NCBI RefSeq assembly: GCF_014641945.1
Contig: NZ_BMIJ01000005.1
Location: forward strand, 348,718-412,717
Direction: 5' to 3'
DNA length: 64,000 nt
Source: Marinobacterium zhoushanense
GTDB lineage: Bacteria; Pseudomonadota; Gammaproteobacteria; Pseudomonadales; Balneatricaceae
Shown here: positions 1 to 9,082 of the stretch, one piece after another
How positions within the stretch are numbered: position 1 is the stretch's first letter
Layout of the letters: each line of letters opens with the position of its first letter
Program-made: the position numbers and the translations under genes
The notes under the pieces: generated by a model
Database searches by the model: none
Told to the model about the DNA's origin: nothing
Seen by the model: only the letters and a program-made list of their open reading frames with translations

Positions 1-871
1 CCCGCGCCTGAATGCGGCGGGACGGTTGGAGGATATGTCGATCGGCATCGAGTGTCTGCTCAGCGAGGATTACGACTATGCGTTGGATCTGGCCCGTACG
101 CTGGACGATCTGAACCGCGAGCGCCGTGGTATCGAACAGGAGATGCAGCAGCAGGCGCTGGTGCTGCTCGATCGGCTGCAGCTCGATGACGCAGCGCTGC
201 CCTATGGCCTGTGCCTGTTCGATCCCAGCTGGCACCAGGGGGTGATCGGCATCCTGGCGTCGCGCATCAAGGAGCGGGTACACCGTCCGGTGATCGCATT
301 TGCGCCGGGCGAGGAGGGTGATATCAAGGGCTCGGCGCGCTCGATCAGCGGTTTCCATGTCCGCGATGGCCTGGATGCGATCGCGGCGCGCCATCCCGGT
401 CTGATCAAGAAGTTTGGCGGTCACGCCATGGCGGCGGGACTGTCGCTCAGCGGCGAAAACCTGGAGGCTTTTTGCCAAGCCTTCGATGCCGAGGTGCGGC
501 GCCAGTTGGACGAGCAGGCGCTGACTCAGCGGGTGCTGACCGACGGTGCGCTCAGTGCCGACCAATTCACCCTGGAACTGGCCGAGCGGATCCGCGAGGC
601 TGGGCCCTGGGGGCACCAGTTTCCGGAGCCACGCTTCGATGGCCGTTTCCGCTTGATCCAGCAGCGTATCGTTGGTCATCGCCACCTCAAGGTGGTATTG
701 ATGGAGCCGAGCTCCGGTATGGCGCTGGATGGCATCGCGTTTAATATCGACACGCGTTGCTGGCCGGATCAGGCGGTAACCGAGGTCGAGGTGGTCTACC
801 GTCTCGATATCAACGAGTTTCGTGGCCAGCGCAATCTGCAATTGATGATTGAGCAGTTGCTGCCGCTTTAG
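1..871 (+). CDS. recJ: RecJ single-strand DNA exonuclease, 3' part (5' end outside window)
   Basis: C-terminal part of RecJ, the cytoplasmic 5'-3' single-strand DNA exonuclease of RecFOR recombination and mismatch repair. The gene runs in from the left edge: the open frame starts at base 2 and reads PRLNAAGRLEDMS, a conserved segment of the DHH domain, so the TTG at 26 is internal and not a start. About 290 codons lie in the window. The DHHA1 domain is visible as HQGVIGILASR (near base 240) and the GGHAMAAG nucleic-acid-binding motif (near base 416), followed by the C-terminal OB-like region ending in QLLPL. The next gene starts 23 bp downstream on the same strand. The family call is secure; the N-terminal catalytic motifs cannot be inspected. 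Confidence 0.95.
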   Translation, partial: PRLNAAGRLEDMSIGIECLLSEDYDYALDLARTLDDLNRERRGIEQEMQQQALVLLDRLQLDDAALPYGLCLFDPSWHQGVIGILASRIKERVHRPVIAFAPGEEGDIKGSARSISGFHVRDGLDAIAARHPGLIKKFGGHAMAAGLSLSGENLEAFCQAFDAEVRRQLDEQALTQRVLTDGALSADQFTLELAERIREAGPWGHQFPEPRFDGRFRLIQQRIVGHRHLKVVLMEPSSGMALDGIAFNIDTRCWPDQAVTEVEVVYRLDINEFRGQRNLQLMIEQLLPL

Positions 872-894
872 AAAAACCTAGAGGAGAACAACCG

Positions 895-1077
895 ATGCAT
901 GAACTGAACCTGGATGAATTGAGCGCACTGCTGGCCGTTTTCGCCCGTGCCGGTGTGCAGGACGGGGGCGACACCGAGGGCCAGTTGCTGGCGCGTATCC
1001 GTCAGCTACATGCCGAGCGTGAAGAGATGGAATCGATGGATTTCGATGACTGTCTGGGTGGGGCCTGCAAGCTGTAA
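895..1077 (+). CDS. Small acidic protein of unknown function (60 aa)
   Basis: I do not recognise this family. It is a 60-residue, acidic, probably helical protein starting [13 protein letters not shown] and ending with a two-cysteine tail ([10 protein letters not shown]). It looks real because a good ribosome binding site (GAGGAG) stands just before the ATG at 895, and its TAA stop (1075-1077) shares one base with the ATG of nfo, which implies translational coupling. It sits in a recJ-orf-nfo run, so a link to DNA repair is possible, but this rests only on position. No signal peptide or membrane segment is visible. Confidence 0.7.
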   Translation: MHELNLDELSALLAVFARAGVQDGGDTEGQLLARIRQLHAEREEMESMDFDDCLGGACKL

Positions 1078-1937
1078 TGTACTACGTAGGAGCCCATGTC
1101 AGCGCCTCGGGAGGGGTCGAGAACGCGCCGCTGAATGCGGCGGCGATCGGCGCCAACGCCTTTGCGCTGTTTACCAAGAATCAACGCCGCTGGGACGCCA
1201 AACCGCTGACGGCGCAGAGCATCGACGCGTTCAAGCGCAATTGCGACGAGCACGGCTTTGCGCCCGAGCAGATCCTGCCGCACGACAGCTACCTGATCAA
1301 TCTGGGTCATCCCGAGGCTGAGGCGCTGCAGAAATCGCGGGATGCCTTTATCGACGAGATGCAGCGCTGCGAGCAGCTGGGGCTGGTCTATCTGAATTTC
1401 CATCCCGGCAGTCACCTGCGCAAGATCGACGTAAGCGGCTGTCTGAGGTTGATCGCCGAGTCGATCAACCTGGCGCTGGATAAAACCCGCGGGGTGACCG
1501 CGGTGATCGAAAATACCGCCGGTCAGGGCTCTAATCTGGGCTGCCGCTTCGAACAGATCGCCGAGATTATCGACCGGGTCGAGGACAAGTCGCGAGTGGG
1601 GGTGTGTCTTGATACCTGCCACACCTTTGCCTCCGGCTACGATCTGCGTACCGCCGACGCCTGCGAGCAGACCTTTGCCGAGTTCTCACGGGTGGTCGGC
1701 TTCAACTACCTCTGCGGCATGCATATCAACGACTCGAAAGCCGCGCTGGGCAGTCGGGTGGATCGCCACCACAGCCTGGGCCAGGGCGAGATCGGCTGGG
1801 CGGTGTTCCGCTACATTATGCAGGATCCCCGGTTCGAAGGGGTGCCGCTGGTGCTGGAAACCATCGACGAGACGATCTGGGCTGACGAGATTCAGCAGCT
1901 GCGCCGCTTCTCCCAGGGCGAGGTTGAGATCGCCTGA
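1077..1937 (+). CDS. nfo: Endonuclease IV (AP endonuclease)
   Basis: Endonuclease IV cuts the DNA backbone 5' of abasic sites in base excision repair and is a cytoplasmic TIM-barrel enzyme with three zinc ions. The 286-residue length is normal. It starts [13 protein letters not shown] and carries the family metal-ligand segments in order: [54 protein letters not shown] and VLETID. The ATG at 1077 overlaps the stop of the preceding small gene by one base, so the start is set by coupling. The gene ends 70 bp before the EAL/GGDEF gene. Nothing in the sequence shows SoxRS-type control. Confidence 0.97.
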   Translation: MYYVGAHVSASGGVENAPLNAAAIGANAFALFTKNQRRWDAKPLTAQSIDAFKRNCDEHGFAPEQILPHDSYLINLGHPEAEALQKSRDAFIDEMQRCEQLGLVYLNFHPGSHLRKIDVSGCLRLIAESINLALDKTRGVTAVIENTAGQGSNLGCRFEQIAEIIDRVEDKSRVGVCLDTCHTFASGYDLRTADACEQTFAEFSRVVGFNYLCGMHINDSKAALGSRVDRHHSLGQGEIGWAVFRYIMQDPRFEGVPLVLETIDETIWADEIQQLRRFSQGEVEIA

Positions 1938-2007
1938 CCTGTCACCGCTCTGTCACGGAATCGCCATAACATACGCCAATAAACGGCTGTTTTGTAAGGT
2001 GATTTAG

Positions 2008-3837
2008 ATGGGGGTCGAACCTCAGTTCGCACAGGCGATCGAGAGTGAGCTGGATGAGCTCGAACTGCTGACCGGGATTATCCAGCAGGAGTGTCTCTAT
2101 CCGGTATTTCAACCGATAGTGGATCTCAATACCGGTGAGTGTCTGGGTCATGAGGCGCTGATCAGGGGGCCGAGCGGCACCCCGCTGCACGCGCCCTACC
2201 GGTTGTTCAACGCCGCGATCCGCCACCATCTGCTGCACCGGTTGGAGCTGCTGTGTCGGCGCCGCTCGATCGAATGTTTTGCCGCCCAGTCATTGAGTGG
2301 CAAACTGTTTCTGAACGTATCCGCTTCCCTGCTCAGCAGTCCCGATTATCAGCATGGCTTTACCATCGAGCTGCTGCAGGCGCTGGGTATCCCGCAGGAG
2401 AATATCGTCATTGAGCTCTCCGAGCAGCACCCGTTCGACAATCATGGCCTGACCCGTTCGGCGGTGGAACACTACCGCCAGATGGGCTTTCGCATCGCCA
2501 TCGATGATCTGGGTAGCGGCTATTCGGGGCTGAAACTCTGGGCCGAGCTGCAGCCGGACTACGTCAAGATCGATATGCACTTCATACGCATGATCGACCG
2601 CGATTCGGTCAAGCGCGAGTTCGTGCGCTCGATCTGCAACATCGGCCGCACCCTGCACTGCAATATCATCGCCGAGGGGATCGAGACGCTGGAAGAGCTG
2701 CATACCCTGCAGGAGATGGGGGTACGCTACGGTCAGGGATTCCTGCTCGGGCGGCCGTTGCAAGACCCGGTCATGGGGCTTGATCCGCTGACCATACGCC
2801 ACGGCTATCTGCAGAGTCGTGGTGGCGAGCGAGGCTCGGCGGAGTCGGATATCGCGCGGGCACTGGTGCGCAGCATACCCTCGGTATCGCCGGAGGATCG
2901 TCTGCTGGAGGTCAGCGAGATCCTGAGGGCACTGCCCGACGTGGGCTCGGTACCGGTGCTGGTGGATGGCGAGCCGGTTGGCGTGGTGCGGCGCAGCGAC
3001 CTGCTCGAGCTGTTTTCCGCCCAGTATGGCCGTGCGCTGTACGAGCAGAAACCGGTTTCCCGGCTGATGCGGGAGGATGCGCTGGTGGTGCCCTCCGATA
3101 TGCCGCTGGAGCGGGTATCGCAGATGATCACCGAGCAGGATGCAGCGGAGTTGATCCATCAGGAGCTGATTATCGTGCAGGATGGCTGTTACCTTGGCAT
3201 GGCCAGCTTGCGCGACCTGCTTAAGCGGATTACCGAGTTGAAGATCCGCAACGCTCGCTACTCCAATCCGCTGACGTTGCTGCCGGGCAATGTGCCGATC
3301 AACCGCGAGATCGATGCCCTGCTCAACCATGCCACCGATTTTCATATCGCCTATTTCGATCTTAACCACTTCAAACCCTTCAACGACTGCTATGGTTATT
3401 CTCGGGGTGACCAGGTGATCCGTCTGCTGGGGATGCTGCTGAGCAACAACACCTCCAGCGACGTGGATTTTGTCGGCCATGTCGGCGGCGACGATTTCGT
3501 GGTGCTGTTTCGCAGCCGGCAGTGGCGCAGCAGCTGCGAACAGGTGGTCGAGCAGTTTCGCCAGCGCGTGCGCGAGCTGTACCGGGCGCATGACCTGGAG
3601 TCCGGGGGGATCTGGAGTATCGATCGCAAGGGTGAACGCTGTTTCCAACCACTGCTCTCGCTCGCCGTCGGGGTGGTGCATCCGGACCCCTATAAGTGCT
3701 CCAGCTACCACGAAGTCGCCGAGCTGGCGGCCGAGGCCAAGAAATACGCCAAGCACCAGGGGGGGGATGCGATATATCTCTCGCCCCAGCGTCATCTGAG
3801 CCAGCTGTGGCGTTCGGGCGTCCAGATCAGCGCCTGA
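2008..3837 (+). CDS. EAL-CBS-GGDEF cyclic-di-GMP signalling protein
   Basis: A 609-residue cytoplasmic signalling protein without membrane segments. Domains in order: EAL phosphodiesterase (about residues 25-265), a pair of CBS domains (about 280-410), and a GGDEF domain (about 415-600). The EAL part keeps the catalytic set: EAL at 49-51, LFLNVSAS, IAIDDLGSGYSGL, DYVKID, IIAEGIET and GQGFLLGRP, so c-di-GMP hydrolysis is likely. The GGDEF signature is GGDDF (493-497) and no RxxD inhibitory site precedes it, so this domain may be a weak cyclase or a GTP sensor. CBS domains commonly bind adenine nucleotides, suggesting energy-dependent control. The ATG at 2008 follows AAGGTGA. It is alone between nfo and nudF. 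The domain call is secure; which activity dominates is inference. Confidence 0.9.
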   Translation: MGVEPQFAQAIESELDELELLTGIIQQECLYPVFQPIVDLNTGECLGHEALIRGPSGTPLHAPYRLFNAAIRHHLLHRLELLCRRRSIECFAAQSLSGKLFLNVSASLLSSPDYQHGFTIELLQALGIPQENIVIELSEQHPFDNHGLTRSAVEHYRQMGFRIAIDDLGSGYSGLKLWAELQPDYVKIDMHFIRMIDRDSVKREFVRSICNIGRTLHCNIIAEGIETLEELHTLQEMGVRYGQGFLLGRPLQDPVMGLDPLTIRHGYLQSRGGERGSAESDIARALVRSIPSVSPEDRLLEVSEILRALPDVGSVPVLVDGEPVGVVRRSDLLELFSAQYGRALYEQKPVSRLMREDALVVPSDMPLERVSQMITEQDAAELIHQELIIVQDGCYLGMASLRDLLKRITELKIRNARYSNPLTLLPGNVPINREIDALLNHATDFHIAYFDLNHFKPFNDCYGYSRGDQVIRLLGMLLSNNTSSDVDFVGHVGGDDFVVLFRSRQWRSSCEQVVEQFRQRVRELYRAHDLESGGIWSIDRKGERCFQPLLSLAVGVVHPDPYKCSSYHEVAELAAEAKKYAKHQGGDAIYLSPQRHLSQLWRSGVQISA

Positions 3838-3904
3838 ACGCCGGGGGATTTTCTTCGTCCGCTTGCGGTATAGTGTCTGCAGTACGCAGGACAGGATTGG
3901 AGAG

Positions 3905-4561
3905 ATGCAGAACAGCTGGCGACCCACATTTGGCCCCGAAGACTGCCATATCGAGGACGATGTGCCGGTGTTCGACGGCTATTTCAAAATGTACCGGCTG
4001 AAGCTCCGCCACCGCCGATTTAAGGGTGGTGAAATCGAGATTCAGCGGGAGCTGTTTCGGCGCGGCAATGCGGTGTGCGTATTGCTGTACGACCCACACC
4101 GAGATGCGGTGGTGATGGTGGAGCAGTTTCGCGTTGGTGCGCTCGATGCGTCGCAGGGTCCCTGGTTGCTGGAGCTGGTCGCCGGCATCTCCGAGCCGGG
4201 CGAGTCGGCCGTCGACGTGGCGGTGCGCGAAAGCGACGAAGAGGCGGGCTTGGCGATCAGCGGTGTGCACCCGATCTCACGCTTCCTGCCCAGCCCGGGT
4301 GCCTGCGATGAGTGGATCGACCTGATGTTCGCCTGCGTCGATGCTGCACAGGCGCAGGGGGTGCACGGCTTGCCAGATGAGGGCGAAGATATCAAAGTAC
4401 AGGTGATCGACGCCGAGGCCGCTTTTGAACTTGTGCGCAATGGACGGATCAATAGCGGACCGGCGATCATCGGATTACAGTGGCTGGAATTGAACCGAGC
4501 CCGTATCCGTGGAGAGACGCGCAGTGAGGCGCTCAGTGAGGAGATAGTTTCGACAAAATGA
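3905..4561 (+). CDS. nudF: ADP-ribose pyrophosphatase NudF
   Basis: Nudix hydrolase of the ADP-ribose pyrophosphatase type (ADP-ribose to AMP and ribose 5-phosphate). The 218-residue product shows the Nudix box at about residues 94-116 (GISEPGESAVDVAV, then RESDEEAGL), matching GX5EX7REUXEEXGU with one change after RE. The upstream LLELVAG and the downstream SPGACDEWIDLMFA segment fit NudF. I chose the ATG at 3905, preceded by GGATTGGAGAG, over the longer in-frame start at 3863 because E. coli NudF aligns from here. It begins the cluster nudF-yqiB-cpdA-yqiA-parE, in the same order as in E. coli and Pseudomonas, and its stop overlaps yqiB by 4 bp. Confidence 0.95.
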   Translation: MQNSWRPTFGPEDCHIEDDVPVFDGYFKMYRLKLRHRRFKGGEIEIQRELFRRGNAVCVLLYDPHRDAVVMVEQFRVGALDASQGPWLLELVAGISEPGESAVDVAVRESDEEAGLAISGVHPISRFLPSPGACDEWIDLMFACVDAAQAQGVHGLPDEGEDIKVQVIDAEAAFELVRNGRINSGPAIIGLQWLELNRARIRGETRSEALSEEIVSTK

Positions 4562-5001
4562 AACGCAAGTATGTACCCGACCTAAAACGGCAGATGTCGG
4601 TTTGCGAGGCGAACTACGCGCGCATACTGAAGCTGTTGCCGGACCTTGATACTCGGGATCAGCGCGAGTATCAGGTTGCCTGGCACGGCCGCAGCGCCGT
4701 GCTGCGCCTTCAGGTCGAGGAGCGTTTCCGCTACACCAGCACCCTGCTGGTCAGCCAGCAGCTTGAGAGCGATTCGCGCTGGCTGGACGCCCCCCAACTG
4801 TTGGTGCGCCTGTATCATGACGCCGGTCTGGCCGAGGTGATCTGCATCCGTCAGCGGCGCCAGCTGTCCGGCCGCTACCCCTACCCCAACCCCCATATGC
4901 ACCAGCCCGACGAGAAGGTGCAGCTGAACGAATTCCTTGGTGAATGCCTGAGTCAGTGTCTCAGTCACGGTCATATGATGGAGCCGGTTTTCGTTGGTTG
5001 A
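4558..5001 (+). CDS. yqiB: DUF1249 family protein YqiB
   Basis: A 147-residue protein of the DUF1249/YqiB family, of unknown biochemical function. Recognised by the start MKRKYVPDLKRQMSVCEANY and the tail motif GRYPYPNPHMHQPDEKVQLN, which are characteristic of the family. No signal peptide or membrane segment. The ATG overlaps the nudF stop (ATGA), and the stop at 4999-5001 lies within the start region of cpdA, so three genes are translationally linked. The constant position between nudF and cpdA suggests a shared role, but none is known to me. Confidence 0.93.
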   Translation: MKRKYVPDLKRQMSVCEANYARILKLLPDLDTRDQREYQVAWHGRSAVLRLQVEERFRYTSTLLVSQQLESDSRWLDAPQLLVRLYHDAGLAEVICIRQRRQLSGRYPYPNPHMHQPDEKVQLNEFLGECLSQCLSHGHMMEPVFVG

Positions 5002-5782
5002 ACCTGTGTTACAAACGCGCTCGCGCTACCTGCTACAGATCAGTGACTGCCACCTGATGCCGGAACCGGAGCAGCGGTTTCGTGGCCTGAATACCGACAG
5101 CACGCTGCAGGCGGTGGTGGCCGATGCCCTGGCGCAGGGGATCGAGTTCGATCAGCTGCTGCTCAGCGGCGATCTGGTCCATCATGGTGGCGCCGATGCG
5201 TATCGGCGACTGCTCGACATGGTCGCACCGCTGTCGGGCGAACGGCACTGGATCCCGGGCAACCACGATGAGCCTGCGGCGATGCGCGCGGCCAGTGATC
5301 TGCCGCTGGGGCGTGAATGTGTCGTCTGTGGTGACTGGCGGCTGCTGCTGCTCGATTCCACCGCCAACCCCGATGGCCGGGGCAGTGGATCGCTCAGTGA
5401 GGAGCAGCTGGGCTGGCTCGAGCAGGCGCTGGAGACCAGTGCTGAACACCCGGTGCTGATTCTGTTGCATCACAATCCGCTGGCCACTGGGAGTCTGTGG
5501 CAGGACCAGATCATGCTCGGCAACGCGGCCGAGTTCGCTCGCGTCGTCTCGGCTTACTCACAGGTGAATGCGATCCTGTGCGGCCACCTGCATCAGCATC
5601 AAGCGCTGTGGCTGGGTGATATCCCGGTCTGGTCGGCGCCGGCCAGCAGTATTCAGTTCAAGCCCGGTCAGGACGACTTCCTGCTTGAGGACGACCCGCT
5701 GCAGTCGCGCCCCGGTTACTGTATCTATCGACTGGACGCCGATGGCGGGATCAGCGTGCAGGTGCGTCGGGTAAACGTGTAA
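4994..5782 (+). CDS. cpdA: 3',5'-cyclic-AMP phosphodiesterase CpdA
   Basis: Cytoplasmic class III cAMP phosphodiesterase, a calcineurin-like metallophosphatase that lowers cAMP and so modulates CRP/Vfr control. The 262-residue product shows all metal-binding blocks: ISDCHL, LSGDLVHHGG, PGNHDE, LLHHNP and CGHLHQHQ, in the expected order and spacing. The start used is TTG at 4994, giving MVEPVLQTRSRYLLQISDCHL and overlapping yqiB by 8 bp; a GTG a few codons later is possible. The gene is the third of the nudF cluster, and 82 bp separate it from yqiA. Confidence 0.95.
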   Translation: MVEPVLQTRSRYLLQISDCHLMPEPEQRFRGLNTDSTLQAVVADALAQGIEFDQLLLSGDLVHHGGADAYRRLLDMVAPLSGERHWIPGNHDEPAAMRAASDLPLGRECVVCGDWRLLLLDSTANPDGRGSGSLSEEQLGWLEQALETSAEHPVLILLHHNPLATGSLWQDQIMLGNAAEFARVVSAYSQVNAILCGHLHQHQALWLGDIPVWSAPASSIQFKPGQDDFLLEDDPLQSRPGYCIYRLDADGGISVQVRRVNV

Positions 5783-5864
5783 GGCAGTTGCGCCTGGCGC
5801 CAGCCTTGGGTAACGTCTGCCCCAGATCAAGTTGCTCCCCCGTTACGAGGTATCCGTTTAGCCG

Positions 5865-6509
5865 ATGACCGATCCTGTGTATATCTATGTCCACGGCTTC
5901 AACAGTTCGCCCTCCTCCTGGAAGGCGCAGTTGCTGGAGCGGGCACTGCAGGCACAGGGGCTGGCAGGTCATTTCCACTGTCCGGAGCTGTCGCACTGGC
6001 CGGCTCGGGCGATCGAGCAGCTGCAGCAGCTGATCGAACAGCTTAAGGCCCAGGGGCAAAATCCGCTGCTGATTGGCAGTTCTCTGGGCGGCTACTACAG
6101 CCACTATCTGGTGGAGCAGGCGGTGTGCCGGGGCGAGGCGCTGAAAGCGGTGCTGGTCAATCCTGCCGTCTACCCCTACCGGCTGCTGGAGGATTGGCTG
6201 GGCGAAAACCAGAACCTGTATACCGCGGAGCGCTACCAGCTGACCCATCGTCATCTGCAGCAGCTGCTGGCGCTGGACTGTGCCAAGCCTGCCGATCCCG
6301 GGCGCTATCTGCTGTTGGTACAGACCGGTGACGAAACCCTGGATTACCGCGAGGCGGTGGATAAGTTCTCCCAGGTGACTCAGTTCGTTCAGCCCGGGGG
6401 CAGTCACGGTTTCGACCGGTTTGAACACTTGATACCCGCTATTCAGGCGTTTGCTCAGGGGCGCATAGAGCTGCCCGAGCCGGCAGAGCTGCCGGCAAGC
6501 GCCAACTGA
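5865..6509 (+). CDS. yqiA: YqiA family alpha/beta-hydrolase esterase
   Basis: Small alpha/beta-hydrolase of the YqiA family (UPF0227-like esterases), 214 residues, cytoplasmic. It begins MTDPVYIYVHGFNSSPSSWK (oxyanion HGFNSS). The nucleophile elbow is GSSLGG, the acid residue lies in QTGDETLDYREA and the histidine in GGSHGFDRFE, so the catalytic triad appears complete. The E. coli protein hydrolyses short acyl and palmitoyl-CoA type substrates; the natural substrate is not clear. It lies 18 bp before parE, as in E. coli and Pseudomonas. Confidence 0.93.
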   Translation: MTDPVYIYVHGFNSSPSSWKAQLLERALQAQGLAGHFHCPELSHWPARAIEQLQQLIEQLKAQGQNPLLIGSSLGGYYSHYLVEQAVCRGEALKAVLVNPAVYPYRLLEDWLGENQNLYTAERYQLTHRHLQQLLALDCAKPADPGRYLLLVQTGDETLDYREAVDKFSQVTQFVQPGGSHGFDRFEHLIPAIQAFAQGRIELPEPAELPASAN

Positions 6510-6527
6510 CAACAGGAAAAGAGACGG

Positions 6528-8423
6528 ATGTCGAAGCAATATAACGCCGAAGCGATTGAGGTACTCAGCGGTCTGGACCCGGTGCGTCGTCGCCCTGGCA
6601 TGTACACCGAAACCGATCGTCCTAACCACCTTGCCCAGGAGGTGATCGACAACTCCGTGGATGAGGCGCTGGCTGGCCATGCACGGCAGATCGAGGTGGT
6701 GCTGCATGAAGACGGTTCGCTGTCGGTCAGCGATGACGGCCGCGGCATGCCGGTGGATATCCACCCCGAGGAGGGGGTCAGCGGGGTTGAGCTGATCCTG
6801 ACCCGGCTGCACGCCGGCGGCAAGTTCAACAACGACAACTATACCTACTCCGGCGGTTTGCACGGGGTCGGCGTGTCGGTGGTCAATGCGCTGTCGAAGC
6901 TGCTCAACGTGGAGATCAAGCGCGATGGTCAGGTCTACCGTATCGGTTTCGCCGATGGTGACAAGGTGTCCGATCTGGAGGTGGTCGGCAGCTGCGGCAA
7001 GCGCAATACCGGCACCACACTGCGTTTCCTGCCCGATCCCAAGTATTTCGATACGCCCAAGTTCAGCATCAGTCGACTCAAGCACAACCTGCGCGCCAAG
7101 GCGGTGCTCTGCCCCGGCCTGCGGGTGATCTTCACCGACGGCTCCGGTGGCAAGAAGGAGACCGAGGAGTGGTACTACGAGGACGGCCTGGTTGCCTACC
7201 TCAAGGGCAACACCCAGGTCTACGAGACGCTGCCGGCGGAGCCGTTCACCGGCCACCTGCAGGGCGAGGAGGATGCAGTCGAGTGGGCGGTGCAGTGGCT
7301 GGCGGAGGGCGGTGAGCAGACCTGTGAGAGCTACGTCAACCTGATCCCCACCGCCCAGGGCGGTACCCATGTCAACGGCCTGCGCTCGGGCTTGCTCGAT
7401 GCGATGCGTGAATTCTGCGAGATCCGCAACCTGTTGCCACGCGGCGTCAAGCTGAGCCCAGAGGATATCTGGGATCGCTGCTGCTACATCCTGTCGGCCA
7501 AGATGCGTGATCCGCAGTTCGCCGGCCAGACCAAGGAGCGGCTGTCGTCACGGCAGATCGCCGCGTTCATCTCCGGTACGGTCAAGGATGCCTTCTCACT
7601 CTGGCTCAACCGCCATGTGGAGGAGGGGGAGAAGATCGCCGACCTGGTGATCGCCAATGCCCAGCGCCGCATGCGCTCCAACAAGAAGGTGGTGCGCAAG
7701 AAGGTGACCCAGGGCCCGGCACTGCCCGGCAAGCTGGCGGACTGCTCCGGCGGCGATATGAGCCAGTCCGAGCTGTTCCTGGTCGAGGGGGATTCCGCCG
7801 GCGGCTCGGCCAAGCAGGCGCGCTCGCGCGAGTTCCAGGCGATCATGCCGCTGCGCGGCAAGATCCTGAATACCTGGGAGGTGGAGTCCGGTGAGATCCT
7901 GGCGTCCCAGGAGATTCATGACATCTCGGTGGCGATCGGCGTCGATCCCGGTTCGGTGGATCTGAACGGGTTGCGTTACAACCGTATCTGCATCCTCGCC
8001 GATGCCGACTCCGACGGTCTGCATATTGCCACTCTGCTCTGCGCCCTGTTCGTGCGGCATTTCCGTCCGCTGGTGGCGGCCGGCCATGTCTATGTGGCGA
8101 TGCCGCCGCTGTACCGCATCGATGCGGGCAAGGAGGTCTACTACGCCCTGGATGATGACGAGAAGCAGGGTATTGTCGAACGTATCCGCGCCGAGCGGCG
8201 CAACGCCCGGATCAACGTGCAGCGCTTCAAGGGTCTCGGTGAGATGAATCCTATGCAGTTGCGCGAAACCACCATGGCGCCGGATACCCGCCGTCTGGTA
8301 CAGCTGACCCTGGCCGAAGGCGACGACACCATGGAGATCATGGATATGCTGCTGGCGAAGAAACGCTCCGGCGATCGTAAGCAGTGGCTGGAGAGCAAGG
8401 GCAATCTGGCCGAGGTGATCTAG
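6528..8423 (+). CDS. parE: DNA topoisomerase IV subunit B
   Basis: ATPase subunit of topoisomerase IV, which decatenates daughter chromosomes together with ParC (parC is not in the window). 631 residues, normal for ParE. The GHKL ATPase domain shows QEVIDNSVDEALAGHA, DDGRGMPVDIH and GGLHGVGVSVVNALS. The TOPRIM domain shows LVEGDSAGGSAKQARSR and ILADADSDGLHIATLL, where the SDGLHI form is typical of ParE rather than GyrB. The C-terminus has the RFKGLGEMNPMQL motif. The ATG at 6528 follows AGGAAAAGAGACGG. Last gene of the cluster; a hairpin follows directly. Confidence 0.97.
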   Translation: MSKQYNAEAIEVLSGLDPVRRRPGMYTETDRPNHLAQEVIDNSVDEALAGHARQIEVVLHEDGSLSVSDDGRGMPVDIHPEEGVSGVELILTRLHAGGKFNNDNYTYSGGLHGVGVSVVNALSKLLNVEIKRDGQVYRIGFADGDKVSDLEVVGSCGKRNTGTTLRFLPDPKYFDTPKFSISRLKHNLRAKAVLCPGLRVIFTDGSGGKKETEEWYYEDGLVAYLKGNTQVYETLPAEPFTGHLQGEEDAVEWAVQWLAEGGEQTCESYVNLIPTAQGGTHVNGLRSGLLDAMREFCEIRNLLPRGVKLSPEDIWDRCCYILSAKMRDPQFAGQTKERLSSRQIAAFISGTVKDAFSLWLNRHVEEGEKIADLVIANAQRRMRSNKKVVRKKVTQGPALPGKLADCSGGDMSQSELFLVEGDSAGGSAKQARSREFQAIMPLRGKILNTWEVESGEILASQEIHDISVAIGVDPGSVDLNGLRYNRICILADADSDGLHIATLLCALFVRHFRPLVAAGHVYVAMPPLYRIDAGKEVYYALDDDEKQGIVERIRAERRNARINVQRFKGLGEMNPMQLRETTMAPDTRRLVQLTLAEGDDTMEIMDMLLAKKRSGDRKQWLESKGNLAEVI

Positions 8424-8429
8424 CACCAG

Positions 8430-8461
8430 GCTGCCGCCCCTTCGACAACAGGGGCGGCAGC
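8430..8461 (+). terminator. Hairpin terminator after parE
   Basis: Perfect stem of about 11 bp (GCTGCCGCCCC paired with GGGGCGGCAGC) around a 10-base loop, 6 bp after the parE stop. The following bases are pyrimidine-rich (TCTCCTCTCT) but not a clean T run, so termination may be partial. It marks the likely end of the nudF-parE unit. Confidence 0.7.
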
Positions 8462-8625
8462 TCTCCTCTCTGCCTGCGCTTCATGCGGGCGTCGATCACT
8501 CTCCATTTGCACGATGACTATCCACTGGGAGGTATAGGCTTTCGCTTGGCCCGCGTTTAGGGTTCAGTCCTCAGGCCGGGAACGATACTTGGCCGCTGCT
8601 GAACGCCTGAACATGGGACTTGGAT

Positions 8626-8979
8626 GTGAGCGTTTCGATCTCTCTGATTTTGCTGTTGTCGTCGGCCTGGTTTGATGCCAAGGGGTTTCATTATGCCACC
8701 CAGGCCTGGCATCCCGGCGGTCAGGTGGCGTGGAAGCAGGGAGTGCTTTCGCTGCTGTTCTTCGTTGTCGGTGTCTCGATCTACCTGCTGTCGGTGCGTT
8801 TCCTTACTCTCGCTGGGGTGTCGTCGTCGACGGTGCAGACGCTGCTATGGTTTATGGCCACCATCCTGGGTGTGGCGCTGCTGAGTGGCGAAATTCAGCG
8901 CTGGTCGGCGCTGCAGTACGCCGCGCTGGCGGCGACTATCGTTGGATTAGCGGTTTTGATGGCGACGGGGGAGCACTGA
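8626..8979 (+). CDS. Small multi-pass membrane protein (DMT/SMR-like)
   Basis: An inner-membrane protein of about 117 residues with four predicted hydrophobic helices: SISLILLLSSAWFDA, VLSLLFFVVGVSIYLLSV, VQTLLWFMATILGVALL and ALAATIVGLAVLMA. The size and the C-terminal VGLAVLM helix resemble half-size drug/metabolite (EamA or SMR) transporters, but I see no diagnostic motif such as the membrane-embedded glutamate of EmrE in helix 1. GTG at 8626 is preferred because GGGA lies 7 bases before it; TTG at 8620 is possible. It stands alone between the parE terminator and the L,D-transpeptidase gene. Substrate unknown. Confidence 0.65.
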   Translation: MSVSISLILLLSSAWFDAKGFHYATQAWHPGGQVAWKQGVLSLLFFVVGVSIYLLSVRFLTLAGVSSSTVQTLLWFMATILGVALLSGEIQRWSALQYAALAATIVGLAVLMATGEH

Positions 8980-9035
8980 CACGCTTGCTCAACAGGACAG
9001 CCTGAGTCACGTTCAGCGGCTATAGTAAAGGAGTG

Positions 9036-9053
9036 GGCCTGGAGCCCCAGGCC
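9036..9053 (+). other. Small hairpin in the ldtD leader
   Basis: GGCCTGG and CCAGGCC form a 7-bp stem with a 4-base loop about 30 bp before the ldtD start, just after a TATAGT sequence (9021-9026) that could be a -10 element. It may only be a leader structure; no T run follows. Confidence 0.35.
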
Positions 9054-9082
9054 TGGACCCAGGACAGGGAGGGCAGATCACC

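Noticed and set aside
2290..3927. 545-codon frame on the minus strand, antisense to the EAL-CBS-GGDEF gene
   Set aside because: It has no family motif, mirrors codon bias of the real gene on the other strand, and lacks a ribosome binding site. Similar long antisense frames at 5751-7370, 16720-18090 and 32341-34317 were rejected for the same reason.
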